Shown one piece after another: positions 7,657 to 15,796 of a stretch of 64,000 nt of DNA; position 1 is the first letter of the stretch, and each line of letters starts with the position of its first letter. Where the stretch lies: assembly GCF_001458315.1 (NCBI RefSeq), contig NZ_CYRX01000033.1, positions 434,001 through 498,000 of the forward strand. Reading direction: 5' to 3'. A program made the position numbers and the translations under genes. This DNA is from Thalassobacter stenotrophicus (GTDB lineage Bacteria; Pseudomonadota; Alphaproteobacteria; Rhodobacterales; Rhodobacteraceae). The notes beneath the pieces were generated by a model that saw only the letters and a list, made by a program, of their open reading frames with translations, was not told the origin of the DNA and did not search any database.

Positions 7657-9091
7657 GACCTACATGCGCCAAGCCAACCTGATCGCCGGAGAATGGGTCG
7701 GGGCGGATAGCGGCAAGACAATCGACGTCACAAACCCGGCCACCGGCGACGTCATCGGAACCGTGCCCGCTTGCGGCACCGCCGAGACTGAGCGCGCGAT
7801 CGCTGCCGCTCACGGCGCCTATGCCGACTATGCGGCCACCTCATTGATGGACCGTGTTGGGCTTTTGTGGAAGCTGCACGATGCGCTGATGGACAACCAA
7901 AAATCGCTGGCTGAGCTTCTGACCATCGAGATGGGCAAGCCATTGGCCGAGGCAATGGGTGAGATCGCAATCGGCGCACAATACGTTCGCTGGTTCGCTG
8001 AAGAAGCCCGTCGTGCCAAGGGTGAGATCGTCCCCGCAGGCGTGAATGGTCGCCGCATCCTCGTGACAAAGCACCCTGTGGGCGTGGTCGGCATGATCAC
8101 ACCGTGGAACTTTCCGTCCTCGATGCTCGCCCGGAAAATCGCGCCTGCGCTGGCGGTTGGCTGTACTGTGGTAGCCAAACCCGCAACCGCGACGCCATAC
8201 TCGGGCCTCGCATGGGGGGCATTGGCCCAAGAGGCAGGGTATCCGGCGGGCGTGGTCAACGTGCTGACCGGGTCCGCGCGGGCAATCGGGGGCGCTATCA
8301 TGGACAGCCCGGTTGTTCGTAAAGTGACTTTCACCGGCTCAACTGAGGTCGGTAAGGAGCTGATCCGGCAATCTGCAGACACGGTCAAAAAGGTCTCAAT
8401 GGAACTGGGCGGCAATGCACCTTTCCTCGTGTTCGATGACGCGGATATTGATGCCGCCGTCCAAGGTGCAATGGTGTCCAAGTTCCGCAACGCGGGCCAA
8501 ACCTGCGTCTGTGCCAACCGCATTTATGTGCAGGCCGGTATTCACGATGCTTTTGTAGCCAAGCTCGTAGAGGCCACTGAGGCCATGAAGGTCGGCAATG
8601 GTCTTGAGCCGGGTGTCGAGCAGGGCCCAATGATTGACATGGATGCGGTCGAAAAGGTTGAGGAATTCATCGCTGACGCGACCTCCCAAGGCGGCACAAT
8701 CGCTACAGGCGGGGCGCGTCATGGCAATGGCGGTACATACTTCACACCCACGGTCGTCACCGGCGCCACACAGTCGATGAAGTTCGCGACCGAAGAAATC
8801 TTTGGCCCCCTCGCGCCGGTGTTCAAATTCGATACCGAAGAGGAAGCGATCGCGATGGCCAATGCGACAGAATATGGTCTCGCATGCTATGCCTACACTC
8901 GTGATCTGGCCCGCACATTCCGCCTCAACACCGCTCTGCAGTACGGGATGATCGGGGTAAACTCCGGCCTCATCACCACCGTCGAGGCTCCGTTCGGCGG
9001 GGTCAAAGAAAGCGGCTTGGGCAAGGAAGGCGGCAGCCAAGGGCTAGAAGACTACATGGACACCAAATACGTGTGCATCGACGGGGTCTAA
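7646..9091 (+). CDS. NAD(P)-dependent aldehyde dehydrogenase (GabD-like), probable sulfolactaldehyde dehydrogenase
   Basis: 481 residues, full length. Visible features: PWNFPSS near 153-159 (cofactor/oxyanion region), GSTEVGK near 231-237, general base Glu253 in SMELGGNAPF, and catalytic Cys287 in AGQTCVCANR, the succinate-semialdehyde dehydrogenase signature. The C-terminus (PFGGVKESGLGKEGG) is also GabD-like. Characterised sulfolactaldehyde dehydrogenases belong to this group and oxidise SLA to sulfolactate. The start at 7646 has a strong AAAGGAGG site and lies inside the last codons of the mutarotase gene. In this operon SLA oxidation is the obvious role and replaces the SLA reductase YihU of E. 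coli. If it were housekeeping GabD, the operon reading would lose its last step. Confidence 0.85.
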   Translation: MSFETYMRQANLIAGEWVGADSGKTIDVTNPATGDVIGTVPACGTAETERAIAAAHGAYADYAATSLMDRVGLLWKLHDALMDNQKSLAELLTIEMGKPLAEAMGEIAIGAQYVRWFAEEARRAKGEIVPAGVNGRRILVTKHPVGVVGMITPWNFPSSMLARKIAPALAVGCTVVAKPATATPYSGLAWGALAQEAGYPAGVVNVLTGSARAIGGAIMDSPVVRKVTFTGSTEVGKELIRQSADTVKKVSMELGGNAPFLVFDDADIDAAVQGAMVSKFRNAGQTCVCANRIYVQAGIHDAFVAKLVEATEAMKVGNGLEPGVEQGPMIDMDAVEKVEEFIADATSQGGTIATGGARHGNGGTYFTPTVVTGATQSMKFATEEIFGPLAPVFKFDTEEEAIAMANATEYGLACYAYTRDLARTFRLNTALQYGMIGVNSGLITTVEAPFGGVKESGLGKEGGSQGLEDYMDTKYVCIDGV

Positions 9092-9129
9092 AAACGGCCC
9101 GTCCTTTGTTCTTAAAATACTCCGGGGGT

Positions 9130-9175
9130 GCGGGGGCCGCGCCCCCGCGTCAGGCGCAGCCTGAAGAGGCTGCGC
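9130..9175. terminator. Two tandem GC-rich hairpins between convergent genes
   Basis: Two perfect stem-loops: GCGGGGGC-CGC-GCCCCCGC (9130-9148) and GCGCAGCC-TGAAGA-GGCTGCGC (9154-9175). They lie between the aldehyde dehydrogenase (+) and the exonuclease (-), where transcription from both sides must stop. There is no good T-run, so termination efficiency is uncertain. I take them as the operon end. Confidence 0.6.
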
Positions 9176-9181
9176 AACCCA

Positions 9182-10498
9182 CTAAGTCACACGCTTGATC
9201 AAACGTGCATGTTGATCGCAGGCGATATTCAATTCGCCGACCGTCGTAATGTCGCGCGCCTCCAGCATCGGGATCAGCGCCTGCAACGCAAGTGCAGTGG
9301 CGCGGGCGTCTCCTAGTGCGGTGTGCCGTACCTCTTCGGGGATTTCGATCCCCAGCCGCGCGCACAAGGCGTCCAACGTGTGCGTCTGGGATTGCCCAAA
9401 TACCACGGCTGACATCAGCACCGTATCCAGCACCGGCATATCAAACCGCAGCCCCAGTTGCGTCTCGCGCCGCCGCAGGAAGGCCATATCAAACGGGGCG
9501 TTATGGGCCACCAATGCATGGCCATCCGTATAGCGGTGAAAAGCCCGCAGGGCATCGCGCACCAAGGGCGCCTCACGAACCATGGCCTCAGTCACATTGT
9601 GAATGGCGGTCGAGGCGGCGGGGATCGGGCGGTTGGGATTGACATAGGTGTCGAACGGCTCGGTGGTGAGGATCTCTCCCCCGACCACCCTTAGGGCCGC
9701 GATTTGTACGATCTCATCGCCCTCGTCGGGCAATAAGCCAGTCGTTTCAGTGTCAAAGACTACCAGATCAAGGTCGCGCAGGCTGGTCGCCTCACTCAGC
9801 GGATGCGAGGGGCGCCCTAGGAGGCGAAAGTCGCGGGCGCCCGCGCCGCGTTTGGCCCCTTCGCCCAATCGCACAAGGTAGCCTGTGCCGATCTCAGGCA
9901 GGTCGATCTTGCGCACGCCCGCGCGATCCGCGGCAGGGGGCAAGCGGCGGTTCAAGCCAACCTCAACATCCCCAACCGACAGCCCAGAGGCGGCTGCGTT
10001 ATACGCCACGACCCGTCTGTCCTCAGAGCACAGCACATAGGCCTCGGGCAAGTTGTCCAGAACGGCCTCTAGGCGTGCGCGCTCTCGGCGCAAGGCGCGG
10101 GTTTCACGTGCCAGTGCTGCCGTAACGGCCTCTCGGCTCTCCGCGAGGGAGCCTGCCATTGCATGCGCGGCATCGCCCAAATCTCCCAGATAGCGGGCAT
10201 GAGTGATGTCCATTTCATGGGTGGTTTCGGTATGGGCGCGGGTGCGCAATTGCGCGGCCAACGCCTCAACGGGTTTGGCGACGTTCTCATCGAACAAAAG
10301 CCAGACCCATGTCGTCAGCCCCAAAACCGCCAGTCCCGCCACCAGCCCAGCAATCACAAAGCCCGACAGAACCTCTGGCTGCGCAAGGCGCATATAGCCC
10401 AAGATCAACCCGCCCGTGATCAACGCAATCCCACCCAATGCCATCAGGGCAAAGAACAGAAAAATCCGCAGCCGGAGTGAGAGGTTCGCGAGCCCCAT
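9182..10498 (-). CDS. Membrane-anchored 3'-5' exonuclease (DnaQ/epsilon-type, DEDDh)
   Basis: 438 residues. Two transmembrane helices lie at residues about 12-35 and 43-67. A HAMP/coiled-coil-like and PAS-like linker follows (about 70-200). A DEDDh exonuclease domain is C-terminal (about 235-430), with DTETTG (Asp, Glu), HNAPFD (Asp), and HTALGDARAT (His, Asp). The nuclease fold is that of the DNA polymerase III epsilon proofreading subunit, but the membrane anchor and sensor-like linker mean it is not the replicative subunit. Such genes recur beside actP/DUF294 acetate clusters in proteobacteria; their role there is unclear to me. It starts just after the stop of the small membrane protein gene, so the two are co-transcribed. 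Confidence 0.85.
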   Translation of the reverse strand: MGLANLSLRLRIFLFFALMALGGIALITGGLILGYMRLAQPEVLSGFVIAGLVAGLAVLGLTTWVWLLFDENVAKPVEALAAQLRTRAHTETTHEMDITHARYLGDLGDAAHAMAGSLAESREAVTAALARETRALRRERARLEAVLDNLPEAYVLCSEDRRVVAYNAAASGLSVGDVEVGLNRRLPPAADRAGVRKIDLPEIGTGYLVRLGEGAKRGAGARDFRLLGRPSHPLSEATSLRDLDLVVFDTETTGLLPDEGDEIVQIAALRVVGGEILTTEPFDTYVNPNRPIPAASTAIHNVTEAMVREAPLVRDALRAFHRYTDGHALVAHNAPFDMAFLRRRETQLGLRFDMPVLDTVLMSAVVFGQSQTHTLDALCARLGIEIPEEVRHTALGDARATALALQALIPMLEARDITTVGELNIACDQHARLIKRVT

Positions 10499-10501
10499 GA
10501 C

Positions 10502-11005
10502 CTAGCCCTGACACACAATCGGCAGGAACGGATCGTCATCCGCCAGCGCGCGCCAGTCGCTTTCCGCCGGTAAATCCGCGCCGTCGGGCAGGTCCGCACG
10601 CCGCTTGCCGGCGCAGTCAAACACCACAGGCATCGCAAACAGCGGTGCATCGCGGGTAAAGACATAGACGGTGGCCAGTTTCGCGCTCTCCATCGCGGGG
10701 TTCGTCAGAATGGTGTCCCGGTCCACAGCCATGAACGTGTGGACATAGGGGCGTGCCAGGGTCCACGGGCGGTACCATGCGCTGCTTTGCTGGTTGTTGA
10801 CCTCAACAAATCCAGCAGGCATCGCGTTTAGGTTGCGCGGGTACCACGAATATTCAGCGTTGATCGAAAAGGCGACCATGGCCAAAGCGGCTGCGGTGGG
10901 GGTGACCCAGCGGGGGATGACGTTACCCACAATCACCCGCACCAACATGACGACCCCTGCCACGGCGGCCCCACTGGCCAGCATCGCGATCAATTCCCAA
11001 ATCAT
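10502..11005 (-). CDS. Small membrane protein of unknown function in the acetate cluster
   Basis: 167 residues. Two hydrophobic helices (about 5-27 and 36-52) are followed by a soluble domain with a charged, acidic C-terminus that ends with a cysteine. I do not recognise the family. A GGGGAGAG site precedes the ATG. It sits between the DUF294 gene (24 bp upstream) and the exonuclease gene (3 bp downstream), so it is part of that operon and may be a membrane partner of the exonuclease or the transporter; that is inference. Confidence 0.7.
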   Translation of the reverse strand: MIWELIAMLASGAAVAGVVMLVRVIVGNVIPRWVTPTAAALAMVAFSINAEYSWYPRNLNAMPAGFVEVNNQQSSAWYRPWTLARPYVHTFMAVDRDTILTNPAMESAKLATVYVFTRDAPLFAMPVVFDCAGKRRADLPDGADLPAESDWRALADDDPFLPIVCQG

Positions 11006-11029
11006 CTCTACTCTCCCCTTTGTCGTTTC

Positions 11030-12856
11030 TTATTGCGCCAAGCCGCGTCCGGACTGGAGCGCGCTTTGCATTGTTTTCACCACGACAAATGCGTCGCGGA
11101 GGTGTGATCTCTCCAGGTCGGACAATTGCCCCGGAGACATGAAGTTATCGGGCGCCTCGCCGCGATCAATTTGCGCGGCTTGATGCAAAAGCCGGGTTTC
11201 GGCGATCATGTCATAGGCGTCGCGCAGGTCCTTGGCTCCGGCGGGTGAAATCAGGCTGGCGTCTGCGGCAGCCATCAATCGCGCCCCGGTGTTCACCACA
11301 CGCATTTGCCCCAGCAACGCATAGACCCGCCCCAAATCGACCACTGGCACGACGCCGTTGTGTTTAAGGTCTAGGGTATTCTTGTGCTCTCCCGAGCGGA
11401 TGGTGGCAAGGCCGCGCAACAGCCCAAGGGGTGGCGCGTGTTTCAGCGAGTTGGCGATCATTTGCGCCACAAAGATCGAGTTCGATTTCGCGGCAGGCAG
11501 GGTCTCATCCAATAGTGCCATCAACAATGCTGGATCGCCGCCAATCGGGCGCAGATCAAACATGACAGAGGCCAACATCTGCGCCTCCGTACTGGGGTTG
11601 CTGATCCACTTTTCAAAGTAGCTTTTCCACACGCGCAGGGGCTGGCGCCAGCGCAGTGTCGTGGCCATCATTTCGCCGGGGCAATAGACGTAACCACAGG
11701 TGTTCAGGCCATCGCAAACGAATTTGGCCAGCTCCGAGAAGTAGGTATCATGTGGGGGGGCGACGCTATCGTCTAGGATCAGGCAATTGTCTTGGTCTGA
11801 GACGCCCGTTTGTTCTTGCCGTCCCTGACTGCCGCACGCGGCCCATAGGTAGGGCACGGGCGGGGGGCCTAACTTTTGCTCCGCGAGGGTGAGGAGGCGT
11901 CGGGTTGCGGCGTCGGCAATGTCGGTGATCAGGCGCGTGATCGTGCCATGCTCGGTCTTGGCAGCGACCAATTGCGCCAACAGGGCTGGGATTTGGGCCG
12001 TGGACTTGGCCATTTCTTCAGCTGAACCCGCACGCACCACGTCCGCGATCAACTGCCCAGAGGACAGAGCCTGATAGCGAGTCAAATCGGTCTGGGTAAT
12101 GATCCCGGCGACATCGCCCGTGGCATCAACAATCGGCAGGTGCGAAACCTTACGCTCTAGCATCAGGTGTAGGGCATCAGACACAAGGGCCGTCGGGCTG
12201 AGAGTGAGAGGATCAGGCGTTTGGATGTCCGCGATCGCGGTTGAGGCGGGCAGGGACTGGGCCAGCGCCTTGAAGGTCATGTCCTTGGTTGTCACGATCC
12301 CGGCAAGCGCGCCGCCGTCAGTCACGATCAGGGAGGACACTTTGGCATCCCGCATCATCTGGGCCGCGACTTCTACCGTTGTGTCTGCGGCGCAGGCGAC
12401 GGGTGTCCGGCTCATCAGGTCTGAGACAGGCATGGTCATCAGATCGCGTTTTCGGGGGCCTGCGGGGGTTGTGCGGGCGTAAAACGCCTCTGCGTCGGGG
12501 TGGGTCGCGCAGAGCTGGGTAAATGCGCTGGCGTTCAGGCAATACAACGTGACTGCCGTTGCGGCCTGCGCGGATGTCACGGCGGTGCCGTCCTTGCGCA
12601 AGCCGCGTTCGCCGAATTGGTTTCCCGCCCGCAGATGCGAGAGGGTTGAGCCAAGCGCGTCGGTGACTTCAACCTCACCCTCAGCAATCAGATACAGCCC
12701 GGCCAGTGTTTCGCCGGTGGAATAAATCGTCGCCCCCGCGGCGTAGCGCATCTGCGTCAGGCTGGCCGCAATCTCACGCTTCGTGGTCTCCGGCAGAGCC
12801 ACGAAGGGCGGCGTGGTGTTCATCAATTCAAGTTCGGTAAAAGAAATGTTCGGCAT
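11030..12856 (-). CDS. cNMP-binding/CBS/DUF294 nucleotidyltransferase-like signalling protein
   Basis: 608 residues. Domains in order: a cyclic-nucleotide-binding-like domain (about 20-125), a pair of CBS domains (about 140-265), a DUF294 nucleotidyltransferase-like domain with GSQGRQEQ at 342-349 and SDQDN (Asp354, Asp356), and a DUF294 C-terminal helical domain (about 460-600). The G-S-x-G-R-x-E and D-x-D pattern is that of GlnD/GlnE-type nucleotidyltransferases, so a modifying activity controlled by adenine nucleotides is plausible. Such genes commonly adjoin actP/DUF4212, which suggests control of acetate uptake or use. It lies downstream of actP on the same strand, beyond a terminator-like hairpin, so it probably has its own promoter. 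Confidence 0.9.
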   Translation of the reverse strand: MPNISFTELELMNTTPPFVALPETTKREIAASLTQMRYAAGATIYSTGETLAGLYLIAEGEVEVTDALGSTLSHLRAGNQFGERGLRKDGTAVTSAQAATAVTLYCLNASAFTQLCATHPDAEAFYARTTPAGPRKRDLMTMPVSDLMSRTPVACAADTTVEVAAQMMRDAKVSSLIVTDGGALAGIVTTKDMTFKALAQSLPASTAIADIQTPDPLTLSPTALVSDALHLMLERKVSHLPIVDATGDVAGIITQTDLTRYQALSSGQLIADVVRAGSAEEMAKSTAQIPALLAQLVAAKTEHGTITRLITDIADAATRRLLTLAEQKLGPPPVPYLWAACGSQGRQEQTGVSDQDNCLILDDSVAPPHDTYFSELAKFVCDGLNTCGYVYCPGEMMATTLRWRQPLRVWKSYFEKWISNPSTEAQMLASVMFDLRPIGGDPALLMALLDETLPAAKSNSIFVAQMIANSLKHAPPLGLLRGLATIRSGEHKNTLDLKHNGVVPVVDLGRVYALLGQMRVVNTGARLMAAADASLISPAGAKDLRDAYDMIAETRLLHQAAQIDRGEAPDNFMSPGQLSDLERSHLRDAFVVVKTMQSALQSGRGLAQ

Positions 12857-12871
12857 GATGCAGCCCTGCGA

Positions 12872-12909
12872 AAAATAAAACGGCGCGCCTCAAGTGTGGG
12901 GCGCGCCGC
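12872..12909 (-). terminator. Rho-independent terminator after actP
   Basis: Read on the minus strand: a 9-bp perfect GC stem (CGGCGCGCC/GGCGCGCCG, 12882-12909) with a 10-base loop, directly followed by TTTTATTTTT. This is a classic intrinsic terminator, placed 67 bases beyond the actP stop codon. Confidence 0.8.
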
Positions 12910-12975
12910 AGGTTTGGGGAAGGGGCCGCATCGTCGCGGGAGGTGCGAACGATGGTCGTCGCGGCCCCTAAGCCG

Positions 12976-14745
12976 TTAGTGGTCGGCTGCCGCAGCGCCT
13001 GCACCCTTGGGGATACGAACGCTTTCCACCAGGTCCACGATCTCTTGTGGAGGGGCGGCAGTTACGCGGGACACACCAATTGCGACTGCAAAGTTGATCA
13101 TCGCGCCCACGGCCCCGAAGGAGGTGGATTTGATGGTCAGAAGCAGTGGGTCTGCATCTGTGAAGCTGTTCGTGTCAGGAATGAACAACCAGCCTTTGTG
13201 CAGGAAGATGTAGACCAACGTTGTGACCAGACCTGCGAGCATGCCCGCAACTGCGCCACGGTTGTTGATGCGCTTAGAGAAGATGCCCATCATCAGTGCA
13301 GGGAAGATCGATGCCGCAGCGAGACCAAAGGCCAGTGCCACAGTTTGCGCCGCGAACCCGGGAGGGTTGAGGCCCAAGATCACCGCCACAGCGATTGCAA
13401 CAGCCATCGAGATCCGTGCCGCCATCAGTTCCGATTTCTCGGACATGTTTGGCGTCAGCTGACCCTTGAGCAGATCGTGCGACACAGCAGACGAGATCGC
13501 CAGCAGCAGACCCGCAGCCGTGGACAGAGCCGCAGCCAAACCACCGGCAGCCACAAGGGCAATCACCCAACCTGGCAGACCTGCGATTTCTGGGTTCGCC
13601 AGCACGAGGATGTCCCGGTTCACGCTCAGTTCGGAACCTGTCCAGCCACGCTCAGCCGCCGTAGCCGCAAAGCCATCGGAGCCTTCGTTGTACCACTGGA
13701 TGAGGCCGTCACCGTTTTTGTCGTCGTACTTGAGCAGACCGGTTTTCTCCCATGTGGCCATCCAATCGGGACGCTCTTCATAAGCGATCGGTGCGGATGC
13801 TGTGCCATCGGGATAAACAGTCGTGATCAGGTTCAAGCGCGCCATGGAACCAACAGCAGGAGCCGTCAGGTACAACAGTGCGATGAATACCAGTGTCCAA
13901 CCAGCGGACCAACGAGCGTCAGATACGGTAGGGACCGTAAAGAAGCGCATGATCACGTGGGGCAGACCAGCAGTACCGATCATCAGCGACAGGGTGAACA
14001 GAACCATGTTCAGCGTATCGGCGTGGTGGCCGGTGTAGCTGTTGAAGCCCAGTTCGGTCACAAGACCGTCCAGTTTCTGCAGGAGCGGTTCACCGGAGGC
14101 GGTGTGCTCACCCAACATGCCCAGAGCGGGGATGGGGTTACCTGTCAGTTGCAGCGAGATAAAGATCGCGGGGATCGTATAGGCAGTGATCAGCACGACG
14201 TACTGAGCAACCTGCGTGTATGTCACACCCTTCATGCCGCCGAAAACGGCGTAGGCGAACACAACACAGGCACCGATCAGCAGACCGGTTGTTGCCGACA
14301 CTTCGAGGAAGCGACCGAACGCAATACCCACACCCTGCATCTGACCGATCACATATGTGATGGAGGCCACCAGCAGACAGATCACAGCAACCATGCGTGC
14401 AGTCTTGGAGTAGAAACGGTCCCCGATGAACTCGGACACGGTGAATTTGCCGAATTTGCGCAAGTAAGGCGCAAGCAGCAGAGCCAAAAGCACGTAGCCG
14501 CCGGTCCAACCCATGAGGAAGGTCGAGTTATCGTAGCCAGTGAACGCGATCAGACCCGCCATCGAAATGAACGACGCCGCAGACATCCAGTCCGCGCCTG
14601 TGGCCATACCGTTGGTGATGGGATGAACGCCGCGACCTGCTGCGTAGAATTCAGATGTGGAACCCGCGCGGGCCCACACAGCGATGCCGATATACAGAGC
14701 AAAGGACGCCCCGATAAACAGCCAGTTAAGAACGAATTGGTCCAT
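12976..14745 (-). CDS. actP: Cation/acetate symporter ActP (sodium:solute symporter family)
   Basis: 589 residues with about 13 transmembrane helices throughout. The sequence is typical of the SSS family: an early GADWMSAASF stretch, then GGMKGVTYTQV (about 170-180), and late LLLAISSAVSHDLLK. A polar insert at about 300-390 (negatively charged, containing YDDKNGDGLIQWYN) separates membrane segments and resembles a calcium-binding-like loop. ActP imports acetate and other short monocarboxylates with a cation. It follows DUF4212 by 3 bp. Neighbouring acs would activate the imported acetate. A long plus-strand frame covering this gene is a shadow. Confidence 0.9.
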   Translation of the reverse strand: MDQFVLNWLFIGASFALYIGIAVWARAGSTSEFYAAGRGVHPITNGMATGADWMSAASFISMAGLIAFTGYDNSTFLMGWTGGYVLLALLLAPYLRKFGKFTVSEFIGDRFYSKTARMVAVICLLVASITYVIGQMQGVGIAFGRFLEVSATTGLLIGACVVFAYAVFGGMKGVTYTQVAQYVVLITAYTIPAIFISLQLTGNPIPALGMLGEHTASGEPLLQKLDGLVTELGFNSYTGHHADTLNMVLFTLSLMIGTAGLPHVIMRFFTVPTVSDARWSAGWTLVFIALLYLTAPAVGSMARLNLITTVYPDGTASAPIAYEERPDWMATWEKTGLLKYDDKNGDGLIQWYNEGSDGFAATAAERGWTGSELSVNRDILVLANPEIAGLPGWVIALVAAGGLAAALSTAAGLLLAISSAVSHDLLKGQLTPNMSEKSELMAARISMAVAIAVAVILGLNPPGFAAQTVALAFGLAAASIFPALMMGIFSKRINNRGAVAGMLAGLVTTLVYIFLHKGWLFIPDTNSFTDADPLLLTIKSTSFGAVGAMINFAVAIGVSRVTAAPPQEIVDLVESVRIPKGAGAAAADH

Positions 14746-14748
14746 TTA

Positions 14749-15012
14749 TCAGTCCTCCTCAACGCCGTGTTCGGCGTCCAGCTTGTTCATGCGCCAAGCG
14801 TAGAAAAAGATCAGCGCCAAGAAGACCAGGATCGAGCCTTGTTGCGCGAACCAGAAGCCCAAGTCAGTGCCGCCCACGGCGATGCCAGACAGCATCGGAC
14901 GCAGGAGAATGCCAAAGCCGAACGACACAACAGCCCAGATAACGAGACACCATGTCACGATCCGGATGTTTGCCGACCAGTAGGCGTTTTTGTCGGATTG
15001 GTTATCAGCCAT
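14749..15012 (-). CDS. DUF4212 small membrane subunit of the acetate symporter
   Basis: 87 residues from the ATG at 15012, chosen over an in-frame upstream start because it has AGGGAG upstream and gives the usual family N-terminus (MADNQSDKNAYW). Two transmembrane helices (about 17-40 and 50-72) are followed by a short charged tail ending EED. DUF4212 proteins are almost always encoded directly before an ActP-like symporter and are presumed to form a complex with it. The spacing to actP is 3 bp. Confidence 0.9.
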   Translation of the reverse strand: MADNQSDKNAYWSANIRIVTWCLVIWAVVSFGFGILLRPMLSGIAVGGTDLGFWFAQQGSILVFLALIFFYAWRMNKLDAEHGVEED

Positions 15013-15080
15013 GTCCAACTCCCTTTTTGGTTGAAAATGCTCGCGTGCCCTTCCTCTGGCCACGCGCGCGGTTACTGTTT

Positions 15081-15112
15081 GCGCGGGGAATTCACGAATT
15101 CACCCCTCGCGC
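15081..15112 (-). terminator. Imperfect hairpin overlapping the adk stop codon
   Basis: GCGCGGGG and CCCTCGCGC arms with inner GAATTC/GAATTC pairing form an imperfect stem at the end of adk. It could slow or partly terminate acs-adk transcripts before DUF4212. No clear T-run follows on the minus strand. Confidence 0.3.
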
Positions 15113-15795
15113 GCGACTTTCCCTACGATGGTCGACAGGTGCGAGGCGATCGCGTCGATCTCGCCCATGGCATCCACCGTTGTGAGAGTTCCTTTTGCGT
15201 CATAAAACGCGATGAGAGGGGCCGTTGAGGCGTGATACGCCTCCAGCCTTGCGGCGACCGTCTCTGCATTGTCGTCGGCTCGGCGTTTGAAGTCCGAGCT
15301 TCCGCAATTGTCACACGTCCCGGCCACCTTGGGGGCTTTGAACGTGTCGTGATAGCCTTCGCCACAGCCGCCACAAGTGAACCGGCCAGACACCCGTTCG
15401 ACCATGGCCGCATCATCCACCGCGAGCGAAATAACGCTGTCGACGGTGGCGTTGTGCTCAGCCAGAAGCCCTTCGAGCGCCTCTGCCTGTGCGGTTGTGC
15501 GGGGAAAGCCATCAAGGATCACGCCGCGTGCGCAATCATCGTCGCCCATACGGTCGCGCAGGATGTTGATGACGATCTCATCAGAGACCAATTCACCCGC
15601 TTCCATCACGGCCTTGGCCGCTTTGCCTGCGTCGGTTCCAGCGGCAACTGCGCCGCGCAAAAGATCCCCTGTCGAGAGTTGCACAAGACCGAAGTCTTGT
15701 TCCAACATCCGCGCTTGGGTGCCCTTGCCTGCGCCCGGAGGCCCAAGCAAGATGAGCGTGACGGGGCGGGTCATGGTTTCAGTCATGCCGTCCAT
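15100..15795 (-). CDS. adk: Adenylate kinase with Cys4 (zinc-type) LID domain
   Basis: About 231 residues; ATGs at 15786 and 15774 are alternative starts. The P-loop GPPGAGKGT is at residues 18-26. DGFPRT is the AMP/ATP-binding motif. The LID (about 140-170) carries CGGC and CDNC, a four-cysteine zinc site as in many Gram-positive and alphaproteobacterial enzymes. It converts AMP and ATP to two ADP. The gene starts one base after the acs stop. Acetyl-CoA synthetase makes AMP and PPi, so this placement would recycle AMP where it is produced. Adk is usually encoded near secY, so this may be a second copy; the rest of the genome is needed to tell. Confidence 0.9.
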   Translation of the reverse strand: MDGMTETMTRPVTLILLGPPGAGKGTQARMLEQDFGLVQLSTGDLLRGAVAAGTDAGKAAKAVMEAGELVSDEIVINILRDRMGDDDCARGVILDGFPRTTAQAEALEGLLAEHNATVDSVISLAVDDAAMVERVSGRFTCGGCGEGYHDTFKAPKVAGTCDNCGSSDFKRRADDNAETVAARLEAYHASTAPLIAFYDAKGTLTTVDAMGEIDAIASHLSTIVGKVAREG

Positions 15796-15796
15796 C

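Noticed and set aside
12943-15228. 761-codon plus-strand open frame, with similar long frames at 16004-17572 and 38891-40546
   Set aside because: They lie opposite actP/DUF4212, acs and rpoD and have atypical composition (His/Arg/Cys/Gln-rich); they are GC-driven shadows.
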